A DNA stretch of 37,728 bases, taken from assembly GCA_021162325.1 (NCBI GenBank), contig JAGGYV010000220.1:1-37728 (forward strand), written 5' to 3'. The stretch comes from Desulfobacteraceae bacterium. GTDB lineage: Bacteria > Desulfobacterota > Desulfobacteria > Desulfobacterales > Desulfosalsimonadaceae. A program made the translations under genes and the position numbers. Positions 27,082 through 36,714 of the stretch are shown here, in pieces (the stretch's first letter is position 1; the number at the start of each line of letters is the position of its first letter). The notes beneath the pieces are model-generated. The model was not told the DNA's origin and made no database searches. It saw only the letters and a list, made by a program, of their open reading frames with translations.

Positions 27082-29709
27082 TTAATGGGGAAGGAAACGC
27101 CGATACTTTTGTATCACTTCCGTATAAAATTCAATCTGATCCTTGTCTTTTTCAGCTTCGGTCAGTCCGTGACTGGTGAAAAATGTGACCGCATTCTTAT
27201 AATTAATTTTGGACAATGCCTCTGTTCGTTCCACTTCTTTTCTTTTATACATCCTGTTTCCCAAAGACTGAATTTTTTTGATATAGTCTTTGGTATCAAA
27301 AATGGACTGCTTGGTATATTTCTTGTAGAAATTCAGCACGATCCAGTAAGATTCAAAATAGGACACAAGAAAAGCAGCGTACAGGTTCAGTTTTCGATAG
27401 CCGGCTGAAGTCAGATTGTAGGTGTCCGGCAGGGTCTGGTGGGGCATGATAATGGCATCATCAATAAATGCCTTGAGATTTTTTCGTACCAGATATTCCA
27501 CCGGCTGGTCCGGATCAAGAATGAATTCATTTTCAAAAAATTCCTGAAGAAATTTATAGCTGACATGAATATCCACGGATGAAAACTGAAAGGCATCTGC
27601 TTTTAATATGGCAAGTGCGGTAAATGCGGCGGGAATAAATGCGATGATCCCATTATTTTTATAATAATCAAGACCGGGCCGTTTGGAATCACTGATTTTA
27701 AACAAAGGATTGGCAATGGCGGATTTGGAAAACTCGGAGGTACTTTTTTCAATCATTTTACTATCTGCAAAGGCATCCAGTACCTTCTTAAATGTAGTGT
27801 TGCGGTCCCAAAGAAGGGTGTCTGCCAGGTTGGCTCCCTGGGACAGAAGGTACGTCATGTAAGTATTCACATGGGCCATCAGCTGGTTGTAATCAAATCG
27901 TTTTTGACCGCAGTTTAAGATGGCACCGGCAACCACCGCATGGGGTGTGATGAGAGAAACCTGGTTGATCGCGCCAATGAGTTTTTTACCAAACTCAGTA
28001 TATAGCGTTTTGGAATCGCCGGCCGCCGGTATGGAAGACGGCTTTTCCTGTTGGCTTAGATATTCTTTTAAAGAAAAGGGTTCGTGAAAGTTTAAGTAAA
28101 TTTTTCCGTATTTTCTCTTTAAAAATTTTCTGGCTTTGATAACATTTTTCAGGTTTTCCGGGTTTTTTTTCCCACCTTCAATTTCATTGATATAGGCTTT
28201 TTCCTCCAGTACCCGGTCGTAGCCGATATAGATGGGAACAAAGGTCATGTCATCCCAGTCATTTTTGGCAAAGGCATCCATCAACAGAGAGAGCAGCCCG
28301 ATTTTGGGTGTCAGCATTTTGCCGGTGCGGCTTCTGCCCCCTTCGATAAAAAATTCCAGATGAAATCCTTCATCCAGTACTTTTTTAATGTACGCGGCAA
28401 ATATTTTTGGATACAGGAGATCCCCTTTAAATGTCCGTCGGAGAAAAAAGGCGCCGCCGCCTCTGAATATAGGACCCAGAGGCCAGAATGAAAGGTTCTT
28501 TCCTGCCGCTATTAACGGGCAGGGAATGTTGTTAACCAAAAAGACCCAGGATATAATCAGATAATCAAGATGGCTTTTATGGCATGGTACCAGAATCAAC
28601 GGACCTTTTTTGGCCACCTGTCTGATCCGGTCCAACCCGTTATAGTCAATCACCATTCCTTCAAATATATTTTTAAACATCCATTTCAGTGTTATGTCAT
28701 ACATCCGGATGATTGTCGGACTATAATCAGCCGCGATTTCATCTAAAAAGTCCACCGCCTGCTTATGGGCCTGGTGGATGGAGACATCCTGGTCCCGGGC
28801 ATAGTCGGTGATAATTTCCTGAACCTGCTGGTTGGTCAGAATTTCTTCCTGGATTTCCAGTTTGGATTTTAAAATCGGCCCTGTGATTGTCTGGCGGTGT
28901 GCGTTAATCTGGGTTAAGAGATAACGGCGAAGGGCGACCGCCTGGTCTTTTGCGTTTAACTTTGTAATATCCGGTCGATTTAAAAAATCTCTTAAAATAA
29001 TGGGTTCAGACGTTTCGATAAAAATCTTTTTAGGACTTTTAAATAACGCAATCAGGCGTCGGATTTTTCCGGGATTTTCCTGAGTGCCGAAAAATATATC
29101 AATAAAGGTCATTTGAGTGGATCTTGGCGTTCTGCTGAAAAACATCAGATGGGGAAGAAAAATAATCGGTTTTTCAGTATTTTTTTGTATTTCAATCAAA
29201 TAATGCAACGGATCTGTTTTTGATTTTACAAACCGCCGGTAAAACCCTTTTTTTTCAACCAGAGATAGGAGTGCGGTTTCACCGGAGATTAATTTTTCCT
29301 GAATAAATCCGCTTTTATACGGGTCTTGGAGGGAAAAATGTTTAAAAAAGTGGTCAGCAATGCAAAGAAAAATTTTAAAAAATCGGAAAACCGGCTGCCA
29401 CAAAAAAAATCGGTAATCAAACCCGATGCCGGGATGCAGAATTCCTTCATTCTGGTATCGCAAATGGTAAAATAAATATTCGAAATAGCTTTTATATTTA
29501 TTAACCAGAATAACGATTCCTTTTTTTTCAAGATCCTGAATGGATTTTGTATAGGTGCGGGGGATTTTAATATTGATGAAAAATAATTTTAGTATGATTT
29601 GAGATATCAGTCCGGTACTTTTTGGGAGATAGCATGCGAAATGATTGTGTGTTCCGGACACCAGATTATTAATCCATTGATTGAATAGTTTTTTCATTTT
29701 TGCTCGCAA
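27082..29709 (-). CDS. plsB: Glycerol-3-phosphate acyltransferase
   Basis: LILVPCHKSHLDYLIISW, GGGAFFLRRTF, FFIEGGRSRTGKML, VPIYIGYDRVLEEKAY; 875 aa. Confidence 0.92.
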   Translation of the reverse strand: MRAKMKKLFNQWINNLVSGTHNHFACYLPKSTGLISQIILKLFFINIKIPRTYTKSIQDLEKKGIVILVNKYKSYFEYLFYHLRYQNEGILHPGIGFDYRFFLWQPVFRFFKIFLCIADHFFKHFSLQDPYKSGFIQEKLISGETALLSLVEKKGFYRRFVKSKTDPLHYLIEIQKNTEKPIIFLPHLMFFSRTPRSTQMTFIDIFFGTQENPGKIRRLIALFKSPKKIFIETSEPIILRDFLNRPDITKLNAKDQAVALRRYLLTQINAHRQTITGPILKSKLEIQEEILTNQQVQEIITDYARDQDVSIHQAHKQAVDFLDEIAADYSPTIIRMYDITLKWMFKNIFEGMVIDYNGLDRIRQVAKKGPLILVPCHKSHLDYLIISWVFLVNNIPCPLIAAGKNLSFWPLGPIFRGGGAFFLRRTFKGDLLYPKIFAAYIKKVLDEGFHLEFFIEGGRSRTGKMLTPKIGLLSLLMDAFAKNDWDDMTFVPIYIGYDRVLEEKAYINEIEGGKKNPENLKNVIKARKFLKRKYGKIYLNFHEPFSLKEYLSQQEKPSSIPAAGDSKTLYTEFGKKLIGAINQVSLITPHAVVAGAILNCGQKRFDYNQLMAHVNTYMTYLLSQGANLADTLLWDRNTTFKKVLDAFADSKMIEKSTSEFSKSAIANPLFKISDSKRPGLDYYKNNGIIAFIPAAFTALAILKADAFQFSSVDIHVSYKFLQEFFENEFILDPDQPVEYLVRKNLKAFIDDAIIMPHQTLPDTYNLTSAGYRKLNLYAAFLVSYFESYWIVLNFYKKYTKQSIFDTKDYIKKIQSLGNRMYKRKEVERTEALSKINYKNAVTFFTSHGLTEAEKDKDQIEFYTEVIQKYRRFLPH

Positions 29710-29815
29710 ATTAATTTAATTAAAATAGCAGGGAAAAATACAACATTGCCGATAACTTTAAAGGTCAATTCTTAGCAATGGGATTTTACATATTACAGCG
29801 CATTATTAAATATTA

Positions 29816-29835
29816 CGGCGCACTACAGTGCGCCG
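29816..29835. repeat. Perfect 9-bp palindrome CGGCGCACT-ac-AGTGCGCCG
   Basis: Read directly; AT-rich surroundings. Confidence 0.6.
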
Positions 29836-30093
29836 CAATTCTTTATTATATTTAAATTTAAAATAAAAAATATCAAGTAATTCTTTTGTTTGCAAGCGTA
29901 TATTCCGGTAAGCATATAAAAGGTGATTGAATTTAAAAATTTTATCCGGTGGGCGCTTTAAAATTTGAGAAATTTTACCTTGCTTTAAAAAAAAGCGTAT
30001 GTTACCTATTTTAAATAAATCGGTATACAAAAAAAGTCCTAAGTAGCTTAAATTATAAAGATAATAAATCATTAAGAAGGAGGAGTCGGCTTT

Positions 30094-30375
30094 ATGAAAA
30101 CGTTAATAGGCGGTGCAATAGCAGCCGTAATCGGAGTTATCGGTTTGGCGATTTGGTTTGGTGCATTTTTGCAGCTTCTTGCAGGCGCAATTCCTAGTAT
30201 GCTGTTGCTTGGTGGATGTCTGGCGCTTTATCTGGGATTTGATGAATTGAAAGATACCTGGCAGAATGAAAACGGTATCGCACCGGCTGATCCGGGTGCC
30301 GGGTCCGACGTAGACAAATTCAAAAAAGAAAACGAGGATCTGAAATCAGAAATAGAGGCCTTGAAAGAAAAATAA
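30094..30375 (+). CDS. Small membrane protein with C-terminal coiled-coil
   Basis: RBS gaaggagg; two hydrophobic segments then KFKKENEDLKSEIEALKEK. Confidence 0.75.
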   Translation: MKTLIGGAIAAVIGVIGLAIWFGAFLQLLAGAIPSMLLLGGCLALYLGFDELKDTWQNENGIAPADPGAGSDVDKFKKENEDLKSEIEALKEK

Positions 30376-30410
30376 ACGATTTGTTTATATCTTCGTATCA
30401 GTTTTTAAAA

Positions 30411-30441
30411 ACCCTGTAGCCATAAGCTGCGGGGTTTTTTT
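30411..30441 (+). terminator. Intrinsic terminator after the small membrane protein gene
   Basis: ACCCTGTAGC-cataa-GCTGCGGGGTTTTTTTT. Confidence 0.75.
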
Positions 30442-30478
30442 GTGTGCTCTCAAGCCTGATTTGCCCATTTGCTGTGTT

Positions 30479-30892
30479 ATAAGGGGATCGCGGTAAAACG
30501 CTACAGCATCACCCCGTATGCCCATAAGCGCTAATTTGTTTTGTATACATTTACATGTTTCATTTATGCCGTACTGGGTTGTTTTAAAAGATGAACATCG
30601 AACGTCCAACGTTGAACATCGAATAATGATGTCGCTTTGCTCCGTAATTTAATCCCATTTTATTTCAAAAATCCGATGACCACCTGAATGACGATTTCTT
30701 TTTTTTCAGCTGTTTTTTCTGGTTTTCACGGTCTTCGGCGAGAACCCATAAATCTTGTACTTGTTTTTATCTTTCATTCAACATTCGATGTTGGGCGTTC
30801 GATGTTCGATGTTTTTTTAGTGGGAACCCGAAGCATCATGCCCCTACAGTCCTTTTCGGTACAAAAAATAACTTAGCGCTTATGCCCCTTAT
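30479..30892. repeat. Nested inverted-repeat region
   Basis: ATAAGGGG/GCCCATAAGCGCTAA (30479-30534) against TTAGCGCTTATGCCCCTTAT (30873-30892); inner GAACATCGAACGTCCAACGTTGAACATCGAAT (30593-30624) against ATTCAACATTCGATGTTGGGCGTTCGATGTTC (30775-30812). Confidence 0.65.
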
Positions 30893-30925
30893 CCCTTGCA
30901 GGGAAGCCCTCGACTATTTTTAAAT

Positions 30926-31630
30926 TCAGATACCATGATTTTTTTGTGATGCAATGGCCGATGTGGCCAGTTGGTCCGCCTTTTCGTTGCCTTCAATTCC
31001 GCTGTGTCCCTTGACTTTAATGATTTTCAAATCTTTAAATTGGGTCATGCGTTTTTTGATTGAATTGACCAAGGATATATTTTTCTTTGCTTTCCAGCCG
31101 TTAATGAGCAGTCCAAGGGCATAGCTGCTGTCCGTGTATAATCGGATGGGCAGATCCGGCCGTTTTATTTCTAACAGGGCGGTTTCAATAGCTGTCAGTT
31201 CCGCAATATTATTGGTTGAATTGCCGATGTATGTTGATATTTCCCGTTCATGATCCCCGTAGCGCATGAATACACCGATGCCCGAAGGCCCCGGATTTCC
31301 GGACGACGCCCCGTCAGTATAGATGATAATAACATTTTTTTCTTCAACGGGCAGGGGAGTCCCTGGCAGATTTTTGGGACTCTTCACCGGGCGAATGCCA
31401 GGCTTTGGCATTCCAGGGGGTGTCTCCTGTTTGGAATCGTTTGTTTGACCATCCGGCTGGATCTCAAATATGGTGTCGGCTTTTACCCAGTATTCGTGTT
31501 CCTGGTCAAGCTGATATTTAATCAAGACCTTATTGTTCTGAATCAGCGGGTTGCCGGCCGGATCGGCGGCCATCCAGACTTTATTTTTTTTAAATCGTTT
31601 GCGTACCCAGTTGGCGTTTTCCGGTTTCAA
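30926..31630 (-). CDS. rnhA: Ribonuclease HI with N-terminal extension
   Basis: IYTDGASSGNPGPSGIG, NIAELTAIETAL, LYTDSSYAL, VKGHSGIEGNEKADQLA. Confidence 0.9.
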   Translation of the reverse strand: MKPENANWVRKRFKKNKVWMAADPAGNPLIQNNKVLIKYQLDQEHEYWVKADTIFEIQPDGQTNDSKQETPPGMPKPGIRPVKSPKNLPGTPLPVEEKNVIIIYTDGASSGNPGPSGIGVFMRYGDHEREISTYIGNSTNNIAELTAIETALLEIKRPDLPIRLYTDSSYALGLLINGWKAKKNISLVNSIKKRMTQFKDLKIIKVKGHSGIEGNEKADQLATSAIASQKNHGI

Positions 31631-31642
31631 TTTAATGATTCC

Positions 31643-32818
31643 TTATTTATATAGGTAGAATTTTTTAGCGGACAAGCGGTATTCTTCCAGCTCATTTATC
31701 CAACCTTTGCGGATCGACTGGATATTATCGAGATTTTCGATTTGTCGGCGTATGACGTCATTGCCGATAATCATATCTATCGGTTGTTTTTCCCATTCGT
31801 ATTCATAGGGGGGGGCTTTCCATTGAAACTGATCTTTGTGATGAAAAATAATTGCGCAAAGCAAATGCAGGGATGTCAAATAAGGCTCAAACTGGTAGGG
31901 GTCTGTGATATGGATCTGGAAGCCTTTGCACACCTGCCCGGCCCATTTGTGGGATGTCGGTTCAAATGCCACCGGTCGGAGCACTCCGCCCGGGATGCGG
32001 GGTCCTTTTATAAAAGACAGAATTTTATCAATATTAATAAACGGCGCGCCAAATTGTTCAAACGGCAGGGTCGTTCCCCGGCCTTCGGAAATGTTGGTTC
32101 CTTCCCATATGACCTGGCCGGGATACACCATGGCGGAAGTCGGAGTGGGCAGGTTCGGTGATGGCAGTACCCAGGGCAGGCCGGTATCCTGAAAATACAT
32201 TTGTCGCTCCCATCCGGTCATGGGAATGATGTCGAGCTGACAGTTGATGTTAAAGGTCCGGTTAATATATGCCGCATATTCCCCCATGGTCAGTCCGTGC
32301 CGCATGGGAAGTGGATATCTGCCGACAAATGAAGATACGGACAGGCACAGGCAGTTCCCCTCAACCTGTATCCCGTTGACAGGGTTTGGGCGGTCAAGGA
32401 CGATGACTTTTTTATTTTGTTTGGCTGCAATCTCCAGGCAATAGGATAGGGTTGATGTAAAGGTATATACCCGTGTACCGACATCTAACAGGTCTATGAT
32501 CAACACATCAATCTGTTCAAACATCTGAGGGGTGGGAATACGGGTTTTACCGTACAGGCTGAAAACAGGTATTTTGAGTTCTTCATCGATAAAATCATCA
32601 GATTCAATCATATTGTCCTGTTTTTCAGCAAATAAACCATGCTGGGGCGAAAACAGCGCCGTCAGTTGTCCGGGGAATTTATTATGCAGCAGATTCTTTG
32701 CGTGTTGATAATGAGTGTCTACAGACGCCGGGTTGCATAATAAGCCAATCCGCTTGCCGTTTAGCCATTTCCGTGGCTCTGCAATGAGGGTTTCTAATCC
32801 GGTGGTAACTTTTGCCAT
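31643..32818 (-). CDS. DUF1343/NamZ-like exo-beta-N-acetylmuramidase
   Basis: RIGLLCNPASVD, LFSPQHGLFAEKQDN, VLIIDLLDVGTRVYTFTSTL, VLDRPNPVNGIQVEG, SEGRGTTLPFEQFGAPFI. Confidence 0.88.
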   Translation of the reverse strand: MAKVTTGLETLIAEPRKWLNGKRIGLLCNPASVDTHYQHAKNLLHNKFPGQLTALFSPQHGLFAEKQDNMIESDDFIDEELKIPVFSLYGKTRIPTPQMFEQIDVLIIDLLDVGTRVYTFTSTLSYCLEIAAKQNKKVIVLDRPNPVNGIQVEGNCLCLSVSSFVGRYPLPMRHGLTMGEYAAYINRTFNINCQLDIIPMTGWERQMYFQDTGLPWVLPSPNLPTPTSAMVYPGQVIWEGTNISEGRGTTLPFEQFGAPFINIDKILSFIKGPRIPGGVLRPVAFEPTSHKWAGQVCKGFQIHITDPYQFEPYLTSLHLLCAIIFHHKDQFQWKAPPYEYEWEKQPIDMIIGNDVIRRQIENLDNIQSIRKGWINELEEYRLSAKKFYLYK

Positions 32819-33522
32819 ATGCGAGAGGCCCCTTCCAGGTTTGTTTAAAGAAATAGAAAAATGTGTTTCTGAATGCGTGTTTTAAAGTCATGTGGCTGAC
32901 ATGTTATTAGCGGTGCATGATAAAAAACTGAAAATCAGAACTGAACAGCGTTTATTTTAATAAACATGCAACCAGCCGAATTATCAGCTAAATAAAAAAT
33001 TGGAAAAAACAGTGTGTTCGGTTTTTTATTAAATTGTCGGATATGTATGAAAAACAATGAAATTTTAAGAAAATGGTAAAATTTCAAAGGTAATGGATTG
33101 TTGATAAAGTCTGTAAGTATTCCTAAGCGCCTTAATATTGCTGGTGATTTGCAAAATGAATGAATTATTAGAAGTTTTAAATAGTTGTACTAAGTCGATA
33201 GTCTAACCTGCTTAGAATTATATAAATATATATTGTTTAAAAATCATTTTCAAAAAAAGCAATATCGCTAAAAACACAATTTGACGTCAAAGTGGATTTA
33301 CTTTATAAATGTTTCAAATTTCCTGCTGATGGTTTCTTGATCAATCAGCACAAATCCTAAGTTAACCATGAATAAAATTTATTGCCCTTCCATTTGTCTG
33401 TATAGCAAAATGGTATTTCTTTTTTTGTTGTTTTATTCGTCTTTTGTAACCGATTTTAATGGCCTCAACAAGTAGTATTTTTAGCACGTTTCATGTGTAT
33501 TTTGGCAAGGAAGAAGCCCCCT

Positions 33523-34878
33523 ATGGAAAAAATCTGGCAAAAAGTAAAAGGTACGATTAAAGAGAGAGTCCCGTCCCATGTATATAAAATGTGGATTGAG
33601 CCGGTTCATTTTTTTAAATCAACCGGTGAGAATATCGTACTGATCTGTCCCAATAATTTTTTAAAAAAACGGGTTATCGAAAATTTCGGCGCAATGATAA
33701 AAAATGAACTGCATCGGGTGGCCGGGGATGGGTATAATTTTTTGCTGGAGGTGTCGCGGGGAAACGGCAGGGGCACTATGCCAGTGATCAGAAAAAAAGA
33801 AAATCCTAATATACAGCTCACATTGCCGCAAGTGAATGCCCGGCCGAAGAACGGGAGACTGCTCCGGCGGGATTTTACGTTTGATCAGTTTGTCGTCGGC
33901 AATAACAGTGATTTCGCCTATATGGCGGCATTGTCGTTGGCTTCCCAGAAAAAACCGTCACAGAATTCATTGCTATTATTTTCACCACCGGGTATGGGAA
34001 AAAGTCATTTGTCCCAGGCCGCAGGGCATCAGATACTTTCCCATTTTCCGAATGAACGGGTTTTTTATATCACGGCGGAAGACTTTACCAATGAAATGGT
34101 CATGGCCTTTAAAAGAAATTCCATTGATGAATTTAAAAAGAAATATCGATCCTGCTGTGATGTCCTTTTATTGGAAGATATTCATGTGCTGTCCGGGCGG
34201 ACGCGAACCCAGGAGGAACTGGCATTAACACTGGATTATTTAAATGAGACCGGTAAGAAAATAATTTATTCAAGCAGTATTCCGCTGGCGAAAATTCCGA
34301 AAATGAGTGAGCAGTTAAAATCCAGAATCGCACTGAGCCTGATCTCTGAAATCGAACCACCGGATTTCCGGACTCGGGTTAAAATTCTTCGCCATAAAGC
34401 CAGGCATAAAGCCCTTCGTGTGCCGTCCGAAGTCATTGAGTTTATGGCAAGCGAATTAAAACAAAACGTAAGGATCCTGGAAAGTGGCCTCATTGGCGTG
34501 ACCACAAAATCCTGTCTTCTTGGAATGCCGGTTGATTTGGCACTGGCTGAGAGCGTTGTTAAAAATATTATTTCAACCCAGAAACATATCACCATTGATG
34601 TGATCAAAAATGTTGTGTCCAAGGAATTTGGTATTACCATTAAAGATATGATTTCCAAATCCCGTAAACAGTCTGTGACCCGGCCGCGCCAAATCGCTAT
34701 TTTTTTGTCACGACGGCATACGGGTCAGACCATTCAGTCCATCGGGAAAAATTTTAACCGGTATCATGCCACCGTCATTCATTCCATTAATGCGGTTGAA
34801 AAGCAATTAAAGCAAAAAGGTGAAATGAAAAAGCAGATGGAAATCATTGAACAAAAGTTAAGTTCCGGAAAGTTCTGA
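33523..34878 (+). CDS. dnaA: DnaA replication initiator (divergent)
   Basis: Domain I MEKIWQKVKGTIKERVPSHVYKMWIEPV; AAA+ FSPPGMGKSHLSQA, DVLLLEDIHVLSG, LKSRI; domain IV RPRQIAIFLSRRHTGQTIQSIGKNFNRYHATVIHSI. Start chosen at the ATG at 33523. Confidence 0.88.
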   Translation: MEKIWQKVKGTIKERVPSHVYKMWIEPVHFFKSTGENIVLICPNNFLKKRVIENFGAMIKNELHRVAGDGYNFLLEVSRGNGRGTMPVIRKKENPNIQLTLPQVNARPKNGRLLRRDFTFDQFVVGNNSDFAYMAALSLASQKKPSQNSLLLFSPPGMGKSHLSQAAGHQILSHFPNERVFYITAEDFTNEMVMAFKRNSIDEFKKKYRSCCDVLLLEDIHVLSGRTRTQEELALTLDYLNETGKKIIYSSSIPLAKIPKMSEQLKSRIALSLISEIEPPDFRTRVKILRHKARHKALRVPSEVIEFMASELKQNVRILESGLIGVTTKSCLLGMPVDLALAESVVKNIISTQKHITIDVIKNVVSKEFGITIKDMISKSRKQSVTRPRQIAIFLSRRHTGQTIQSIGKNFNRYHATVIHSINAVEKQLKQKGEMKKQMEIIEQKLSSGKF

Positions 34879-34908
34879 TTCATATTTTTTATTGTCAAAT
34901 ACTGACCA

Positions 34909-36288
34909 ATGGCCTTTTCACATAAGATTTTAAAAAAAATTGAAAATATTGTTGGCAAGCCCAACTGTTTAAATAAAAAAGAAGATATCCTTTGTTATGC
35001 TTATGATACGACACCGGATGTTTTTTATCCGGATGCCGTTGTTTTTCCTCAAAACCCGCAGGAAGTCTCATCTGTTTTAAAGCTTGCCAATCAATATGGA
35101 TTTGCCGTCACCCCCCGGGGGGCTGGATCAGGAATGACGGGTGGATCTCTGCCGGTTAACGGCGGTGTTGTCATGGCAATGACTCGGTTCGATCGAATTA
35201 TAGATATTGACAGAGACAACCTGGTGGCGGTAGCTGAGCCCGGGGTGGTGACCGGTGATTTCCACAGAGCGGTTGAAGCGCATGGCCTTTTTTATCCACC
35301 GGACCCTTCGAGTGCTGATTTTTCAACTCTTGGCGGTAATGCGGCTGAGTGCGCCGGCGGACCCAAAGCAGTCAAATATGGTGTGACGCGGGATTATGTC
35401 CTGGGACTTGAGGTGGTTCTGGCGACCGGTGAAATTATTAAAACCGGTGTTCAAACTTCCAAGGGCGTGGTCGGATATGATTTGACACGCCTGATGGTGG
35501 GCTCGGAGGGAACGCTTGCCATAATTACCCAATTGATTCTTCGTCTGCTCCCGCTGCCTGATTCGGTGCAGACGATTACAGTGATTTATGATAAAATTGA
35601 AGCCGCTGCAGAAACAGTATCTGAGATTATTCGCCAGGGAATTATTCCGAGATGCATTGAATATATGGATAATGCGTCCATTCGGTGTGCTGAAGACTAT
35701 ATGAATGCCGGACTTCCGACGGATGCGGAAGCTATTTTGATCATAGAGGTGGATGGCACTGAAAATGAAGTGTCTCATGCGGTGAATCGCGTGACGTCGG
35801 TCTGTGAAAAATCCGGTGCCAGGCAAATTAAAACTGCTGAAAACAGACAGGATGCGGAAATCTTGTGGAAAGCCCGGAAATCTGTTTCACCGGCACTTTT
35901 TAAATATGGACCGGATAAGATTAATGAGGATATTGTGGTTCCCCGAAGCAGAATCCCGGATATGGTTAAAAAAATAAAAGCATTAAGCCGTGAGACCGGC
36001 CTGACAATGGTCAGTTTTGGCCATGCCGGTGACGGAAATATTCATTTTAACATTATGCTGGATAAAAAGGTGTCTGACCAACTGAGTAAAGCCAATCAGG
36101 CAGTCGATGAAATTTTTGATTATACGCTGGCTCTGGGCGGGACCATATCCGGTGAACATGGCGTGGGAATAACAAAATCAGCATTTATGACAAAAGAAAT
36201 CAGCCCTGAATCCATTGCATTAATGAGAAGAATTAAATCCGCCTTTGATCCGGCTGGGATATTAAATCCCGGTAAGATGCTTGTGTAG
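34909..36288 (+). CDS. glcD: FAD-linked oxidase, GlcD/D-lactate dehydrogenase-type
   Basis: VTPRGAGSGMTGGSLPVNGGVV, DPSSADFSTLGGNAAECAGG, VSFGHAGDGNIHFNIM, GEHGVGITK. Confidence 0.92.
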   Translation: MAFSHKILKKIENIVGKPNCLNKKEDILCYAYDTTPDVFYPDAVVFPQNPQEVSSVLKLANQYGFAVTPRGAGSGMTGGSLPVNGGVVMAMTRFDRIIDIDRDNLVAVAEPGVVTGDFHRAVEAHGLFYPPDPSSADFSTLGGNAAECAGGPKAVKYGVTRDYVLGLEVVLATGEIIKTGVQTSKGVVGYDLTRLMVGSEGTLAIITQLILRLLPLPDSVQTITVIYDKIEAAAETVSEIIRQGIIPRCIEYMDNASIRCAEDYMNAGLPTDAEAILIIEVDGTENEVSHAVNRVTSVCEKSGARQIKTAENRQDAEILWKARKSVSPALFKYGPDKINEDIVVPRSRIPDMVKKIKALSRETGLTMVSFGHAGDGNIHFNIMLDKKVSDQLSKANQAVDEIFDYTLALGGTISGEHGVGITKSAFMTKEISPESIALMRRIKSAFDPAGILNPGKMLV

Positions 36289-36315
36289 GGAAGGGGTTTT
36301 GGTTCTTATCCTTAA

Positions 36316-36508
36316 TTTTTGTGTTTTTTTGGCAAAATATTTCAAGATTTAAAAAGTATGAAGTGACTAAAGTGAGCTAAATTGCCTAAAGTTGAGGACT
36401 GCGCTTAACGCGCGATTATTTTTATTATAAAGATTGGCAATGCCGGAGGCAGTAACCATAACTTTAGCTCACTTCAAATTTTAGTTCACTTTTAACTTTT
36501 CCGGTTTA
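36316..36508. repeat. ~193-bp structured dispersed repeat family 2, copy 2
   Basis: Matches 12684-12877 throughout, with hairpin variants TGCC-GGA-GGCA and GCGCTTAACGCGC. Confidence 0.88.
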
Positions 36509-36509
36509 T

Positions 36510-36704
36510 CTACTGTACCTTTAAAGGGATCTCCTGAACATTGATCAAATCTTCAAGTTGTATCAGACGGTTTTGCTCAATTTTTTCAATGGCGCATTTT
36601 AATCGTAATGCACAATATTTCCGGCAGATAGGATCGGCTAAATTAAGATCGCCGTAACATTCAAGGTAATTATCAACGAGCTTGCCTTTTAATAGTTCAT
36701 GCAT
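36510..36704 (-). CDS. Small Cys-containing hypothetical protein
   Basis: MHELLKGKLVDNYLECYGDLNLADPICRKYCALRLKCAIEKIEQ...; same strand and 10 bp downstream of suhB. Confidence 0.6.
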   Translation of the reverse strand: MHELLKGKLVDNYLECYGDLNLADPICRKYCALRLKCAIEKIEQNRLIQLEDLINVQEIPLKVQ

Positions 36705-36714
36705 AATATATTTT

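Noticed and set aside
29806-30072. 88-aa minus-strand ORF upstream of plsB
   Set aside because: Very AT-rich and basic/aromatic, C-terminus runs through the CGGCGCACT palindrome, no clear RBS; cannot be supported, although not excluded.
30385-30609. 74-aa minus-strand ORF after the small membrane protein gene
   Set aside because: Runs through a terminator and inverted-repeat sequence; spurious.
31742-32161. 139-aa plus-strand ORF antisense to the NamZ-like gene
   Set aside because: Shadow ORF; sense protein has strong family motifs.
35323-35826. 167-aa minus-strand ORF antisense to glcD
   Set aside because: Entirely within a well-supported gene on the opposite strand; no coherent domain. 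Shadow ORF.
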